Shown here: in pieces, positions 1 through 8,080 of the stretch
How positions within the stretch are numbered: position 1 is the first letter of the stretch
Layout: every line of letters starts with the position of its first letter
Origin: an uncultured Bacilli bacterium
Lineage (GTDB): Bacteria > Bacillota_I > Bacilli_A > RF39 > UBA660
NCBI GenBank assembly: GCA_934153675.1
Contig: CAKPFG010000014.1
Coordinates: 1-24,853, forward strand
DNA length: 24,853 nt
Reading direction: 5' to 3'
Notes under the pieces: model-generated
What the model saw: only the letters and a program-made list of their open reading frames with translations
What the model was told of the DNA's origin: nothing
The model's database searches: none
Translations under genes and position numbers: made by a program

Positions 1-2
1 CA

Positions 3-416
3 ACTCCGTTGTTTGATATAAATAATCAGAACTCACAGAATAATGTAGTAAGTGAGCAAGTTATTCCATCAACAACAACTCCGTTGTTTGATATAAACAA
101 TCAAAATTTACAAAATAATGTAGTAAGTGAGCAAGTTATTCCATCAACAACAACTTCGTTGTTTGATATAAATAATCAGAACTCACAGAATAATGTAGTA
201 AGTGAGCAAGTTATTCCATCAACAACATCTTCGGTGTTTGATATAAATAATCAGAATTCACAGAATAATGTAGTAAGTGAGCAAGTTATTCCATCAACAA
301 CAACTCCGTTGTTTGATATAAATAATCAGAACTCACAGAATAATGTAGTAAGTGAGCAAGTTATTCCATCAACAACATCTCCGTTGTTTGATATAAATAA
401 TCAAAATTTACAAAAT
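3..416 (+). repeat. 75-bp in-frame tandem repeats (five full copies plus a partial sixth)
   Basis: Units start at 9, 84, 159, 234, 309 and 384, exactly 75 bases apart, and the array continues past the left edge. Copies differ at few bases. Copies 2 and 6 share a variant (CAAAATTTACAAAAT) where copies 1, 3, 4 and 5 read CAGAACTCACAGAAT or nearly so, giving LQN instead of SQN. The sixth copy diverges after about 33 bases. Unit length is a multiple of three, so copy-number change keeps the frame. Confidence 0.95.
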
Positions 417-1133
417 GGTTTAGGAAATGATATTGCAAATAATTCTTTAAATATGAATAATCAAAGTGGTATTGGTTTAGGTCAAAATGATACTGCAATT
501 AAAATGCCTGATGGATTAGTAAACAATAAAATAATAACTAATGATTCATTAAATAATGTAGATAATGAACTTATATCTAATTTTAATATTAATGATAATT
601 CTAATCAACAGTCTAAAATTGATACTAATTTGGATAGTAATAGTATTGTAGATATTCCTAAAAAAGAAAAGGCTAAAAAGAAAAAAAAGAAACACAAAAA
701 AATATTATTTATATTACTTTTAGTATTATCAATATTATTAATTGTATCTGTTTTATTGATTTGTTATTTTAAATTTTGGAAATCAGATAAACTTGTTTGT
801 AGTTTACAGGATTATAGTAATGAACAATTTTTATTAGAAGAATCTATGACTATGCATTTTAAAGGTAGTAATTTGATTAATGCTAACTTTAAAAGAAATT
901 TAACTTTTGTAGAATCATATATGAGTTCTAAAGATTCTTATTTAGAAGAGTTGCGTAATCAATTTGAGGGATTAGGTTTTGATGTTTCCTATTCTGAAAA
1001 TGATACTGGTTTTGAGGTTAATATGAATTTTACTAAGAGTGAGCTTGAAAGTTGGTATGGAACAGAATTAAAAAATTCTTCTAAGGAAAGCATGAAAAAA
1101 GAAATGAAAGATGTTGGATATACTTGTAAATAG
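3..1133 (+). CDS. Repeat-containing single-pass membrane protein, 5' end outside window
   Basis: The frame is already open at the left edge and in mid-repeat, so the true start lies upstream; the TTG at 9 is an internal Leu codon. The N-terminal part is a 25-residue tandem repeat (unit begins LFDINNQN and ends VIPSTT), then an Asn-rich linker. A lysine-rich stretch (about residues 218-231 counted from base 9) precedes one membrane helix (about 232-254). The C-terminal ~115 residues follow, with Cys just after the helix and Cys second from the end, which could pair outside the cell. By the positive-inside rule the repeats should be cytoplasmic and the C-terminal domain outside. The C-terminal domain faintly resembles YehR/DUF1307-type domains, but I would not assign it. 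The stop codon lies inside a terminator hairpin. Function unknown. Confidence 0.8.
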   Translation, partial: TPLFDINNQNSQNNVVSEQVIPSTTTPLFDINNQNLQNNVVSEQVIPSTTTSLFDINNQNSQNNVVSEQVIPSTTSSVFDINNQNSQNNVVSEQVIPSTTTPLFDINNQNSQNNVVSEQVIPSTTSPLFDINNQNLQNGLGNDIANNSLNMNNQSGIGLGQNDTAIKMPDGLVNNKIITNDSLNNVDNELISNFNINDNSNQQSKIDTNLDSNSIVDIPKKEKAKKKKKKHKKILFILLLVLSILLIVSVLLICYFKFWKSDKLVCSLQDYSNEQFLLEESMTMHFKGSNLINANFKRNLTFVESYMSSKDSYLEELRNQFEGLGFDVSYSENDTGFEVNMNFTKSELESWYGTELKNSSKESMKKEMKDVGYTCK

Positions 1134-1145
1134 TATATCTTTTTT
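1117..1145 (+). terminator. Intrinsic terminator of the repeat protein gene
   Basis: A perfect 8-bp stem (GATATACT 1117-1124, AGTATATC 1132-1139) with a 7-base loop is followed by six Ts (1140-1145). The stop codon TAG (1131-1133) spans the loop and the second arm. The last T is also the T of the TG in the next promoter's extended -10. Confidence 0.75.
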
Positions 1146-1164
1146 GTTATTATTATATAGGTGG
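1145..1164 (+). promoter_or_regulatory. Extended -10 promoter and RBS of pcrA
   Basis: TGTTATTAT at 1145-1153 fits an extended -10 (TGn plus hexamer) and begins at the end of the preceding terminator T-tract. AGGTGG at 1159-1164 is the Shine-Dalgarno sequence, 4 bases before ATG 1169. No clear -35. The predicted leader is only about 8-9 bases. Confidence 0.55.
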
Positions 1165-1168
1165 TTAT

Positions 1169-3241
1169 ATGTTTGAGGGATTGAATAAGGAACAATTAGA
1201 AGCAGTAAAATATAAAGACGGTCCATTACTTGTAATGGCTGGTGCAGGAAGTGGTAAAACAAAAGTTTTAACTACTCGTATAGCGTATCTAATTTCTGAA
1301 GGTATTGATCCAAGTAATATTTTGGCGATTACTTTTACAAATAAGGCAGCTTCTGAAATGAAGGGGCGAGTTTGTAATATGATAGGTAATGTAGCTAATT
1401 ATATGCAAATATCTACTTTTCATTCTTTTGGGCTTTCTATTTTAAAGAAGTATTATGAAAAAGTTGGATTGCATAAGAATTTTACGATATTGGATAGTGA
1501 TGATACGACTGCTTTAGTAAAAAAAATATTAGTTGATAATGATTATGATATTAAGTTATATAAACCCAAAAGTATAAGAAATCAAATTAGTAGTTCTAAA
1601 AATGAATTAGTTTCGCCTGATAAGCTTAGTACACTATCGGCGAGTGATTATGATAATGTAGTTGTTTTTGTTTATCGAAAATATCAACAAATGTTATTAA
1701 AAAATAATTCAGTTGATTTTGATGATTTGTTAACTTTACCTATTCATATTTTTAATAAAAACAAGGATATTTTAGCTATGTATCAAGATCTTTATAAATA
1801 TATATTAATAGATGAATATCAAGATACTAATTATGTTCAGTATGTTCTTGTTAAGTTGTTAAGTGATAAATATGAAAATATTTGTGTTGTTGGTGATCAA
1901 GATCAAAGTATATATGGTTTTAGGGGATCTAATTATCGTAATATTTTAAATTTTGAAAAAGATTATAAGAACGCTAAAATTATTATACTTGAACAAAATT
2001 ATAGGTCTACAAAAAATATTCTTGGAGCAGCAAATTGTGTAATTACGCATAATAAATTTAGAAAAGATAAAAATTTATGGACTATGAATGATGCTGGTGA
2101 TAAGATTATATATAAAAGATGTACTGATGAACGAGATGAATCTTATTTTGTAACAAGCAATATTTTATCTCTTTTGAAAAGTGGTGTAAAAAGGGATAAA
2201 ATTGCTGTTTTGTATCGTACAAATGCTCAATCTAGAACGATAGAAGAGGCTATGCTTGAGGCAAATATTCCATATAAAGTAATAGGAAGTTTTTATTTTT
2301 ATAATAGAAAAGAAATTAAAGATTTAATTTCTTATTTAAAATTGATTTATAATAATAATGATGATTTAAGTTTAAAAAGAATTATAAATGTTCCAAAGAG
2401 AAAAATTGGTATTAAAACTATAGCTAAAATAGAAAATAAAGCTATAGAAAATAATACTAGTTTATTAAATGCAATAGAATCTGGAAGTGAATTAGAGTTT
2501 AAACATTTAATTGAAAAATTAACCTTGGAAAGCGACAATATGTCTTTAACTGAACTTGTTGATACTATATTAAATGAAACTGGAATGAAAAAAGAATTAG
2601 AAATGGATAATAGTATAGAGTCATTAGCTAGAATAGAAAATTTAGAGGAATTTAAATCTATTACTAAAAATTTTGAAAATAAGTATGGTATTATTTCATT
2701 AGAAAATTTTTTAGATGAAATATCTTTGGTATCTGATGTTAATCTTAATAAGGATGTAAGTGATGTTGTTACTTTAATGACCGTGCACGCGGCAAAAGGG
2801 CTTGAATTTGATTATGTGTTTATAATAGGCCTTGAAGAAGGGGTTTTTCCTCATAGTAGATCACTTTTTAATGAGGATGAATTGGAAGAAGAAAGAAGAC
2901 TTTTTTATGTAGCAATTACAAGAGCCAAAAAAAAATTGTTTTTAATAAATACAATTCATAGAATGTTGTTTGGAATTGAGAATGCTAATTTAAAAAGTAG
3001 ATTTATAGGTGAGATAGATGATAAATATTTACTTTTTGATAAACCTAAAACAAATATAATTGCGAATAGAAATATAAATCAGTATATTGAATATAAGGAA
3101 GGTCAAAAAGTAATTCATGATGATTTTAAAGAAGGTGTTATTGTAAGTGTTGATAAAAATATATTAACTATAGCTTTTGAGTTTCCTTATGGGATAAAGA
3201 AGATAATAAAAGGTCATAAGAGTCTGAAAAAAGTTGATTAA
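1169..3241 (+). CDS. pcrA: UvrD/PcrA-type DNA helicase
   Basis: Superfamily 1A 3'-5' DNA helicase that uses ATP to unwind DNA in repair, replication-fork maintenance and removal of recombinase filaments. All classic motifs are present in order: Walker A GAGSGKT (residues 25-31), the DEYQDTN Walker B region (D215, E216), GDQDQSIYGFRG, QNYRST, MTVHAAKGLEFD and RRLFYVAITRA. The C-terminal end (KEGQKVIHDDFKEGVI) matches the small Tudor-like tail of PcrA that contacts RNA polymerase in Bacillus. At 690 residues it is a little shorter than B. subtilis PcrA (about 740). The ATG at 1169 follows an AGGTGG site. In Bacillus pcrA is followed by ligA; here a terminator and nfo follow, so it looks monocistronic. 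Confidence 0.95.
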   Translation: MFEGLNKEQLEAVKYKDGPLLVMAGAGSGKTKVLTTRIAYLISEGIDPSNILAITFTNKAASEMKGRVCNMIGNVANYMQISTFHSFGLSILKKYYEKVGLHKNFTILDSDDTTALVKKILVDNDYDIKLYKPKSIRNQISSSKNELVSPDKLSTLSASDYDNVVVFVYRKYQQMLLKNNSVDFDDLLTLPIHIFNKNKDILAMYQDLYKYILIDEYQDTNYVQYVLVKLLSDKYENICVVGDQDQSIYGFRGSNYRNILNFEKDYKNAKIIILEQNYRSTKNILGAANCVITHNKFRKDKNLWTMNDAGDKIIYKRCTDERDESYFVTSNILSLLKSGVKRDKIAVLYRTNAQSRTIEEAMLEANIPYKVIGSFYFYNRKEIKDLISYLKLIYNNNDDLSLKRIINVPKRKIGIKTIAKIENKAIENNTSLLNAIESGSELEFKHLIEKLTLESDNMSLTELVDTILNETGMKKELEMDNSIESLARIENLEEFKSITKNFENKYGIISLENFLDEISLVSDVNLNKDVSDVVTLMTVHAAKGLEFDYVFIIGLEEGVFPHSRSLFNEDELEEERRLFYVAITRAKKKLFLINTIHRMLFGIENANLKSRFIGEIDDKYLLFDKPKTNIIANRNINQYIEYKEGQKVIHDDFKEGVIVSVDKNILTIAFEFPYGIKKIIKGHKSLKKVD

Positions 3242-3259
3242 TCTTTATGTAAAAAAAAC

Positions 3260-3290
3260 AAAAAACATATTTTAAAAAGTATGTTTTTTT
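3260..3290 (+). terminator. Intrinsic terminator of pcrA
   Basis: A 10-bp AT-rich stem (AAAAAACATA 3260-3269, TATGTTTTTT 3280-3289) ends in the T-run 3284-3290. It abuts the nfo -10 element. Confidence 0.65.
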
Positions 3291-3309
3291 GCTATAATAT
3301 ATTAGGTGG
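3290..3309 (+). promoter_or_regulatory. Extended -10 promoter and RBS of nfo
   Basis: TGCTATAAT at 3290-3298 is a perfect extended -10 starting on the last T of the pcrA terminator. AGGTGG at 3304-3309 lies 4 bases before ATG 3314. A start site about 7 bases after the -10 would fall at the beginning of the Shine-Dalgarno sequence. Confidence 0.65.
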
Positions 3310-3313
3310 TTTT

Positions 3314-4192
3314 ATGGGATTAATTATAGGTAGTCATGTTTCTTTTAATAAAGCAACACAAATGTTAGGAAGTTTAGATGAGGCACTTAGTTATAAGGAA
3401 AATACTTTCATGTTTTATACAGGAGCACCTCAAAATACTAAAAGAGCTGTGATAGATGATGAACTAACAAAGCAAGCTAAGTTAAAAATGAAGGAGAATA
3501 ATATTGATATAAATAATGTCGTTGTACATGCTCCATATATAATTAATTTAGCTAATAGTAAAAACAAGGAATTTAATATTAACTTTTTGAAGCAAGAAAT
3601 TTATAGGGTAGCTAGTCTTGGCGTTAAAAATTTAGTACTTCATCCTGGTAGCCACGTTGGATATGGTGTTGATAAGGGAATAGAAAATGTAGTAGAATGT
3701 TTAAAAGAAGTAATTCCTTTTAATAATGGTGTAAATATTTGCTTGGAAACTATGGCTGGTCGTGGAACTGAATTAGGTTCTACATTCGAACAGTTACAAA
3801 AAATAATTTCAGGAGTTAATAGTAATTATATAAAGGTATGTCTTGATACTTGTCATATAAATGATGCTGGTTATGATCTTTCTTTTTTTGATCAAGTTTT
3901 AGATCATTTTGACAAAACAATTGGATTAGAAAAAATAGCAGTTGTTCATATTAATGATAGCAAAAATAAAATTAATTCTCATAAAGATCGTCATGAAAAT
4001 ATAGGTTATGGGGAAATTGGATTTAATAATTTACTGAATATTATTTATCATGAAAAATTAAAAAATGTTCCTAAAATATTAGAAACACCATATATAGAGG
4101 GAAATGCCCCATATTTATTTGAAATAGAAATGATTAGAAATAAAAAATTTAATACTAATTTAATAAATGATTGTATTAATTATAATAAGTGA
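3314..4192 (+). CDS. nfo: Endonuclease IV, AP endonuclease
   Basis: Trinuclear-zinc AP endonuclease of base excision repair; it cuts 5' to abasic sites and some oxidised bases. The metal ligands of the family are recognisable in order: VVHAPY, LHPGSH, CLETMAG, CLDTCHINDAGYD, VVHINDSK, DRHENIG and LETP. I start it at ATG 3314 (292 residues, normal family length) because it has AGGTGG four bases upstream; the longer in-frame ATG at 3281 lies inside the pcrA terminator and would add 11 unrelated residues. It ends in TGA, immediately followed by a second in-frame TGA; it is the only gene here with a TGA stop. Its 3' end overlaps the convergent YqfT-like gene by 13 bases. Confidence 0.95.
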   Translation: MGLIIGSHVSFNKATQMLGSLDEALSYKENTFMFYTGAPQNTKRAVIDDELTKQAKLKMKENNIDINNVVVHAPYIINLANSKNKEFNINFLKQEIYRVASLGVKNLVLHPGSHVGYGVDKGIENVVECLKEVIPFNNGVNICLETMAGRGTELGSTFEQLQKIISGVNSNYIKVCLDTCHINDAGYDLSFFDQVLDHFDKTIGLEKIAVVHINDSKNKINSHKDRHENIGYGEIGFNNLLNIIYHEKLKNVPKILETPYIEGNAPYLFEIEMIRNKKFNTNLINDCINYNK

Positions 4193-4443
4193 TGATATTT
4201 TTCTTTATAAATAAAAAATAATTTTACAATTTTTTGATAGTTTTGATTATTAATATTATTCTTTAAGTTTTTAAAGATGATATTTTCATTGCCATATAAT
4301 AAATCTGTATAGTTATTTTTAATGATATTGTAGATATAATCTCTTTCTTTTTTGTTTAATAAAATATTATTTTTAATTGCAAATTTATCAATATCATTAT
4401 GTGTTAAATTATTTATATAATTTTTAATTATTCTATTTTTCAT
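4180..4443 (-). CDS. Small YqfT/DUF2624-like protein
   Basis: An 87-residue basic, helical protein on the reverse strand. Residue spacing (N..L T..DI..FA....I.L.K......I....K.N, then a GNE-I stretch and a final LFF.YK..Y) resembles the small DUF2624 family typified by YqfT of Bacillus, whose gene also neighbours nfo. That genomic context is the main support; the similarity is from memory and weak. A GGTGA Shine-Dalgarno sequence sits four bases upstream of ATG 4443, and the reverse strand has TATAATATAAT just above it, so it is probably expressed on its own. Its 3' end overlaps nfo. Function of the family is unknown. Confidence 0.7.
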   Translation of the reverse strand: MKNRIIKNYINNLTHNDIDKFAIKNNILLNKKERDYIYNIIKNNYTDLLYGNENIIFKNLKNNINNQNYQKIVKLFFIYKEKYHHLL

Positions 4444-4447
4444 GTAT

Positions 4448-4463
4448 TCACCATTATATTATA
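4448..4463 (-). promoter_or_regulatory. -10 element and RBS of the YqfT-like gene
   Basis: On the reverse strand two overlapping TATAAT hexamers (4463-4458 and 4458-4453) are followed by GGTGA (4452-4448) and ATG 4443. The upstream hexamer leaves 14 bases to the start codon, the same spacing as at nfo, pcrA and polC. Confidence 0.45.
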
Positions 4464-4486
4464 TGATTAAATAAATTTTTGATGAA

Positions 4487-4504
4487 TACAATAATAGTAG
4501 GTGA
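4487..4504 (+). promoter_or_regulatory. Probable -10 and RBS of sodA
   Basis: TACAAT at 4487-4492 and AGGTGA at 4499-4504 precede ATG 4509. The -10 to start-codon gap is 16 bases. The RBS decides the start: an upstream in-frame TTG (4479) has no such site. Confidence 0.45.
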
Positions 4505-4508
4505 TATA

Positions 4509-5093
4509 ATGTATAAAAAAATAGATTTAGCTTATGATTCTTTGGAACCTGTTATTGATTCAAAGACTCTTTATTTGCACTATAATAAATATTATTTAGA
4601 TTATTTAAATAAGTTAAATAGTTTAGTAGATGGTTCTATTAGTGTTATTGATATATTAAAAAATGTTGAAAAATTTGATATTGGAAAAAGAGCTGATATT
4701 TTATATAATGCAGGTGGCACTTATAATCATGAATTGTATTTTAATTCTATGAGTGATAAACCATATAAAGAAAATAAATTAGTTTTAGATATTATAAAAC
4801 AGTATAATTCTTATGATAATTTTAAAGAAGAGTTTATTAATACAGCTAATAAGTTGGTTGGCTCTGGTTATACTTTTTTAGTTTTAAATGATGATAAATT
4901 TGATATAGTAAATATGCCAAACGAGGAAAATCCTTATATTTATGGTATGGTCCCATTAATAGCACTTGATTTGTTTGAACATGCATATTATATAAAATAT
5001 AATAATAATAGAAATCTTTATATTAAAAATTTTTTTTCAATTATAAATTTTGATAAGGCAGAAAAGATATATGAAGAAAATAAAAAAAAGTAA
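4509..5093 (+). CDS. sodA: Fe/Mn-type superoxide dismutase, tryptophan-free and divergent
   Basis: Belongs to the Fe/Mn superoxide dismutase family, which converts superoxide to peroxide and oxygen in the cytoplasm. The four metal ligands are present: H24 (LYLHYNK), H74 (GGTYNHEL), D154 and H158 (LDLFEHAYY). The gateway Tyr is kept (Y32). The GG of Mn-type enzymes is present (NAGG), but the outer-sphere Gln of the usual NQDSP motif reads Glu (E139 in NEENP), and the second-shell His of HHTKHH is Tyr (Y28). The protein contains no Trp: family sites in GSGWAW, LDVWEH, FWNVVNW and LFW read Y121/F123, F156, F176/F181 and F78. At 194 residues it is near normal length. ATG 4509 follows AGGTGA. Its 3' end overlaps the PBP gene by 23 bases, so the two are probably co-transcribed. 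The fold is clear; activity is less so. Confidence 0.88.
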   Translation: MYKKIDLAYDSLEPVIDSKTLYLHYNKYYLDYLNKLNSLVDGSISVIDILKNVEKFDIGKRADILYNAGGTYNHELYFNSMSDKPYKENKLVLDIIKQYNSYDNFKEEFINTANKLVGSGYTFLVLNDDKFDIVNMPNEENPYIYGMVPLIALDLFEHAYYIKYNNNRNLYIKNFFSIINFDKAEKIYEENKKK

Positions 5094-7179
5094 GAAAAAA
5101 AATAATAGAAGAAAACCAATCAATAAATTGGCTGAAAGAAGAAATGAAAAAATAAATTTAATAATTGAAAAAAGATATAAAATAATTATTGGTTTAATTA
5201 TTATATTAATGATTGTGTTAATGGGAAAATTATTTTTTATGCAGGTTGTTAAATATGATGATTATCAAGTAGAATTAAAGAGATTAACTAAAAAAATTAT
5301 AGATGGTGAAAGTACTCCACGTGGAAGAATTTATGATAGAAATGGTAAAATTATTGTAGATAATGAGGCGGTAAAAACAATATATTATAGAAAGCAAAAT
5401 GAGGTTACTACTAAAGAAGAATTAGCTCTTGCTTATAAGATTGGTAAATATATTGATGTTGATTTTTCTAAACTTACATCTGATGCTTTAAGAACTTTTT
5501 GGGTTAAAAGTAATTTAAATAAAGCTAGAGCTAAGATAAAGAAAAATGAATGGCAAAAATTAAAAGAAAGAAAAATAACTAGTGATGATATTTATAAATT
5601 AGAGAAAGAAAGAATTACTGATAGTGAACTTAATGCCTTAACTGATGTTGATAAGGAAGCTGCATATATCTATTATTTGATGAATAAAGGATATTCTTAT
5701 GCAGAAAAAACTATTAAAAATGAAAATGTAACTGATGAGGAGTATGCTAAAGTTGCCGAAAATATTAATTCTTTGCCTGGATTTAATACTAAACTTGATT
5801 GGCAAAGATCATATCCATATAATGATACTTTAAAAACAATTTTAGGTAATGTTTCTACTAGTGAAAATGGTATTCCGTCTGAATTGAAAAGTTATTATTT
5901 AGAAAAGGGTTATTCTCTTACGGATAGAGTTGGAACTAGTTATTTGGAATATCAATATGAACAGTATTTAAAGGGTGAAAAGGCTACTTATGAGATAACT
6001 GGTGATGGTTCTTATAAAGAAATTAAAAGTGGATCTAGAGGAAATGATATAGTTCTTACTATTGATATAGAATTGCAAAAGCAAGTTGAAAATATTATGA
6101 CAGAAGAGTTGTTGGCAGCAAAGAAAGAAGCTAATACAGAATATTTTGACAAAACATTTGTTATTATAACTGATCCTAATACAGGAGAAATACTTGTAAT
6201 GGCTGGTAAAAAGTTAGTAAAAAATTCTAATGGTGGCTATGATGTTGTTGATTACACCCCTGGTGTTATTACAACTTCAGTAACACCAGGATCTGTTGTT
6301 AAGGGTGCGTCACATATAGTTGGTTATAATACTGGAGCTTTGAATATTGGGGAGATAAGAAATGATGCTTGTATTAAAATAGCTGCAACTCCTATAAAGT
6401 GTTCTTACCATGAATATGGAAATATTAATGATATAGAAGCACTAAAGTATTCATCAAATACATATCAATTTCAAACGGCTATTAAAGTGGGGCATGGAAA
6501 TTATATATATGATGGCCCATTAAAAATAGATAAAAAGGCTTTTGATACATATAGAAATATATTTAAGGAATTTGGTCTTGGTGTTAAAACTGGGATAGAT
6601 TTACCAAATGAGGCCTTAGGATATAAGGGGACTAATACTTTATCTGGTTATTTATTGGATTTTTCAATAGGGCAATATGATACATATACACCAATAGAAA
6701 TATCACAGTACATGTCAACGATCGCTACAGATGGAAAAAGAATCAAACCATATTTATTAAAAGAAGTTTATTCTAGCTCAACACAAACCCCACTTACTAA
6801 AAGTATTTATAAAACTAAAACTGAAGTTTTAAATACGGTAAATACAAAGCAAGAGTATTTAAATAGGGTAAAAGAGGGATTTAAGGCTGTTTTAAATCGT
6901 GGTGGTACTGGTAGTGGATATATTGATTATAGTCGTAATGCAGCCGGTAAAACAGGAACATCAGAAAGTTTTATAGATTCAGATGGAGATGGTAAGATAG
7001 ATACAGAAACTATATCTGCGTCATTTGCAGGTTATGCTCCTTCTGATAATCCGAAAGTTACATTTACTGTTATTTCGCCGGATGTTGGAGGACCTAATAC
7101 GGATTATACTCATATGTCAAAGGTAAATATGAGAATAACAAAGAAAATTACTGAAAAATACTTTGAATTTTATCAATAA
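5071..7179 (+). CDS. Class B penicillin-binding protein (PBP2/PbpA-like transpeptidase)
   Basis: Peptidoglycan DD-transpeptidase that cross-links stem peptides outside the membrane. A basic cytoplasmic tail (about 1-37) precedes a signal-anchor helix (38-60); a dimerisation/pedestal domain begins at the STPRGRIYDRNG motif. The transpeptidase motifs are all present: SxxK (S408-V-V-K411), SxN (S461-S-N463) and KTGT (K627-T630). Length 702 is close to B. subtilis PbpA (about 716) and shorter than high-mass PBP2b types with PASTA domains, which are absent here. An insert with an SDGDGK stretch follows KTGT. I use ATG 5071, which overlaps the end of sodA by 23 bases and implies translational coupling; a TTG further up is possible. 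The rpmG promoter lies at its 3' end. Confidence 0.92.
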   Translation: MKKIKKSKKKNNRRKPINKLAERRNEKINLIIEKRYKIIIGLIIILMIVLMGKLFFMQVVKYDDYQVELKRLTKKIIDGESTPRGRIYDRNGKIIVDNEAVKTIYYRKQNEVTTKEELALAYKIGKYIDVDFSKLTSDALRTFWVKSNLNKARAKIKKNEWQKLKERKITSDDIYKLEKERITDSELNALTDVDKEAAYIYYLMNKGYSYAEKTIKNENVTDEEYAKVAENINSLPGFNTKLDWQRSYPYNDTLKTILGNVSTSENGIPSELKSYYLEKGYSLTDRVGTSYLEYQYEQYLKGEKATYEITGDGSYKEIKSGSRGNDIVLTIDIELQKQVENIMTEELLAAKKEANTEYFDKTFVIITDPNTGEILVMAGKKLVKNSNGGYDVVDYTPGVITTSVTPGSVVKGASHIVGYNTGALNIGEIRNDACIKIAATPIKCSYHEYGNINDIEALKYSSNTYQFQTAIKVGHGNYIYDGPLKIDKKAFDTYRNIFKEFGLGVKTGIDLPNEALGYKGTNTLSGYLLDFSIGQYDTYTPIEISQYMSTIATDGKRIKPYLLKEVYSSSTQTPLTKSIYKTKTEVLNTVNTKQEYLNRVKEGFKAVLNRGGTGSGYIDYSRNAAGKTGTSESFIDSDGDGKIDTETISASFAGYAPSDNPKVTFTVISPDVGGPNTDYTHMSKVNMRITKKITEKYFEFYQ

Positions 7180-7190
7180 TTTGTTATAAT
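7163..7190 (+). promoter_or_regulatory. Promoter of rpmG-efp
   Basis: TTGAAT (7163-7168), a 16-base spacer and TATAAT (7185-7190), with TG at 7182-7183 making the -10 an extended one. The -35 lies inside the PBP coding end. Confidence 0.65.
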
Positions 7191-7221
7191 ATGATTACGT
7201 TTAAAAAAGGAGGCAATTTTT

Positions 7222-7389
7222 ATGGCAAAAAAAGGAGAAGCTAGACAAAGAGTTACATTAAAATGTAGTGAATGTCATAATGAAAATTATCGTACAGAAA
7301 AAAACAAAAGAAATACTACAGAAAAATTACAATTAAATAAATTTTGTAACACTTGTAGAAAATCAACAACACATAAAGAATCTAAATAG
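7222..7389 (+). CDS. rpmG: 50S ribosomal protein L33
   Basis: A 55-residue basic protein with start MAKKGEARQRV and two CxxC pairs (CSEC and CNTC) that form the zinc ribbon of the C+ type of L33. The motif NYRTEKNKRNT is typical of the family. A strong AAGGAGG (7207-7213) precedes ATG 7222. It is followed 14 bases later by efp, with no terminator between, so both translation genes share the promoter at 7163-7190. A PBP gene followed by rpmG is also seen in Bacillus (pbpA-rpmGA). Confidence 0.93.
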   Translation: MAKKGEARQRVTLKCSECHNENYRTEKNKRNTTEKLQLNKFCNTCRKSTTHKESK

Positions 7390-7403
7390 TAAGGGAGTAG
7401 TTT

Positions 7404-7961
7404 ATGATAAATGTAAATGATATAAAAAATGGAATGACTATTCTTTTTGAGGGAAATATTTATACAGTATTAGAGTTTTCACATGTAAAACCAGGTAAAG
7501 GTGCAGCCTTTGTACAAGCCAAATTAAAGAATTTAAGAACTGGATCTATTATTGAAAAAAGATTTAATTCAGGTGTTAAATTAGAAAAGGCTATGATTGA
7601 AAAAGTAGGAATGCAGTATTTGTATGCAAATGGGGATTCTTATAATTTTATGAATATGGAAACATATGAACAAATGGATTTAACAAAGGAACAATTAGGA
7701 AACAATGTATCATATTTAAAAGAAGGATTGGATGTATTGTTATCATTTTATGAAGGTGAATTAATTGGTATTATTATGCCAGAAAAGGTTGAATTAGAGG
7801 TAGTTGAAACAGAACCAGCTGTAAAAGGTAATACTGCAACTAATGCAACCAAAGATGCAAAATTAGAAACAGGACTTACTGTTAGAGTTCCACTTTTTAT
7901 TGAACAAGGTGAAAAAATAGTTGTATATACTGCCGATGGCAAGTATGCACAAAGAGCATAA
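7404..7961 (+). CDS. efp: Elongation factor P
   Basis: EF-P binds between the P and E sites of stalled ribosomes and rescues synthesis of proline-rich stretches. At 185 residues it has the normal length and three-domain layout: a KOW-like N-terminal domain with the tip loop KPGKGAAF (Lys about position 32-35, the position that is modified in many bacteria), a central OB domain and a C-terminal OB domain with the signature TGLTVRVPLFIEQGEKI. The RBS is AAGGGAG at 7391-7397. It forms a two-gene operon with rpmG and ends in a short terminator. No modification enzyme is visible in the window. Confidence 0.96.
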   Translation: MINVNDIKNGMTILFEGNIYTVLEFSHVKPGKGAAFVQAKLKNLRTGSIIEKRFNSGVKLEKAMIEKVGMQYLYANGDSYNFMNMETYEQMDLTKEQLGNNVSYLKEGLDVLLSFYEGELIGIIMPEKVELEVVETEPAVKGNTATNATKDAKLETGLTVRVPLFIEQGEKIVVYTADGKYAQRA

Positions 7962-7982
7962 GCAAGTTAACTTGCTTTTTTT
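7961..7982 (+). terminator. Terminator of efp
   Basis: AGCAAG-TTAA-CTTGCT (7961-7976) forms a 6-bp stem with a 4-base loop, then a T-run to 7982. Confidence 0.7.
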
Positions 7983-8060
7983 GTATGCAAGAAAAAAAGA
8001 AAAAGTATTAAATAAGCTAGATTTATATAATTAAATATGATAACATAAGTATATAAATAG

Positions 8061-8077
8061 TATAATCGTTTGGAGGC
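8061..8077 (+). promoter_or_regulatory. -10 and RBS of the first pilin-like gene
   Basis: TATAAT at 8061-8066 and GGAGGCG at 8072-8078 precede ATG 8081. No convincing -35 and no TG extension. Confidence 0.45.
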
Positions 8078-8080
8078 GTT

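Noticed and set aside
3..416. CRISPR-like array
   Set aside because: The 75-bp units are contiguous, lack unique spacers and encode an in-frame protein repeat.
3281..3313. Upstream ATG for nfo at 3281
   Set aside because: It lies within the pcrA terminator and nfo -10 element; ATG 3314 has AGGTGG at the right distance and gives normal family length.
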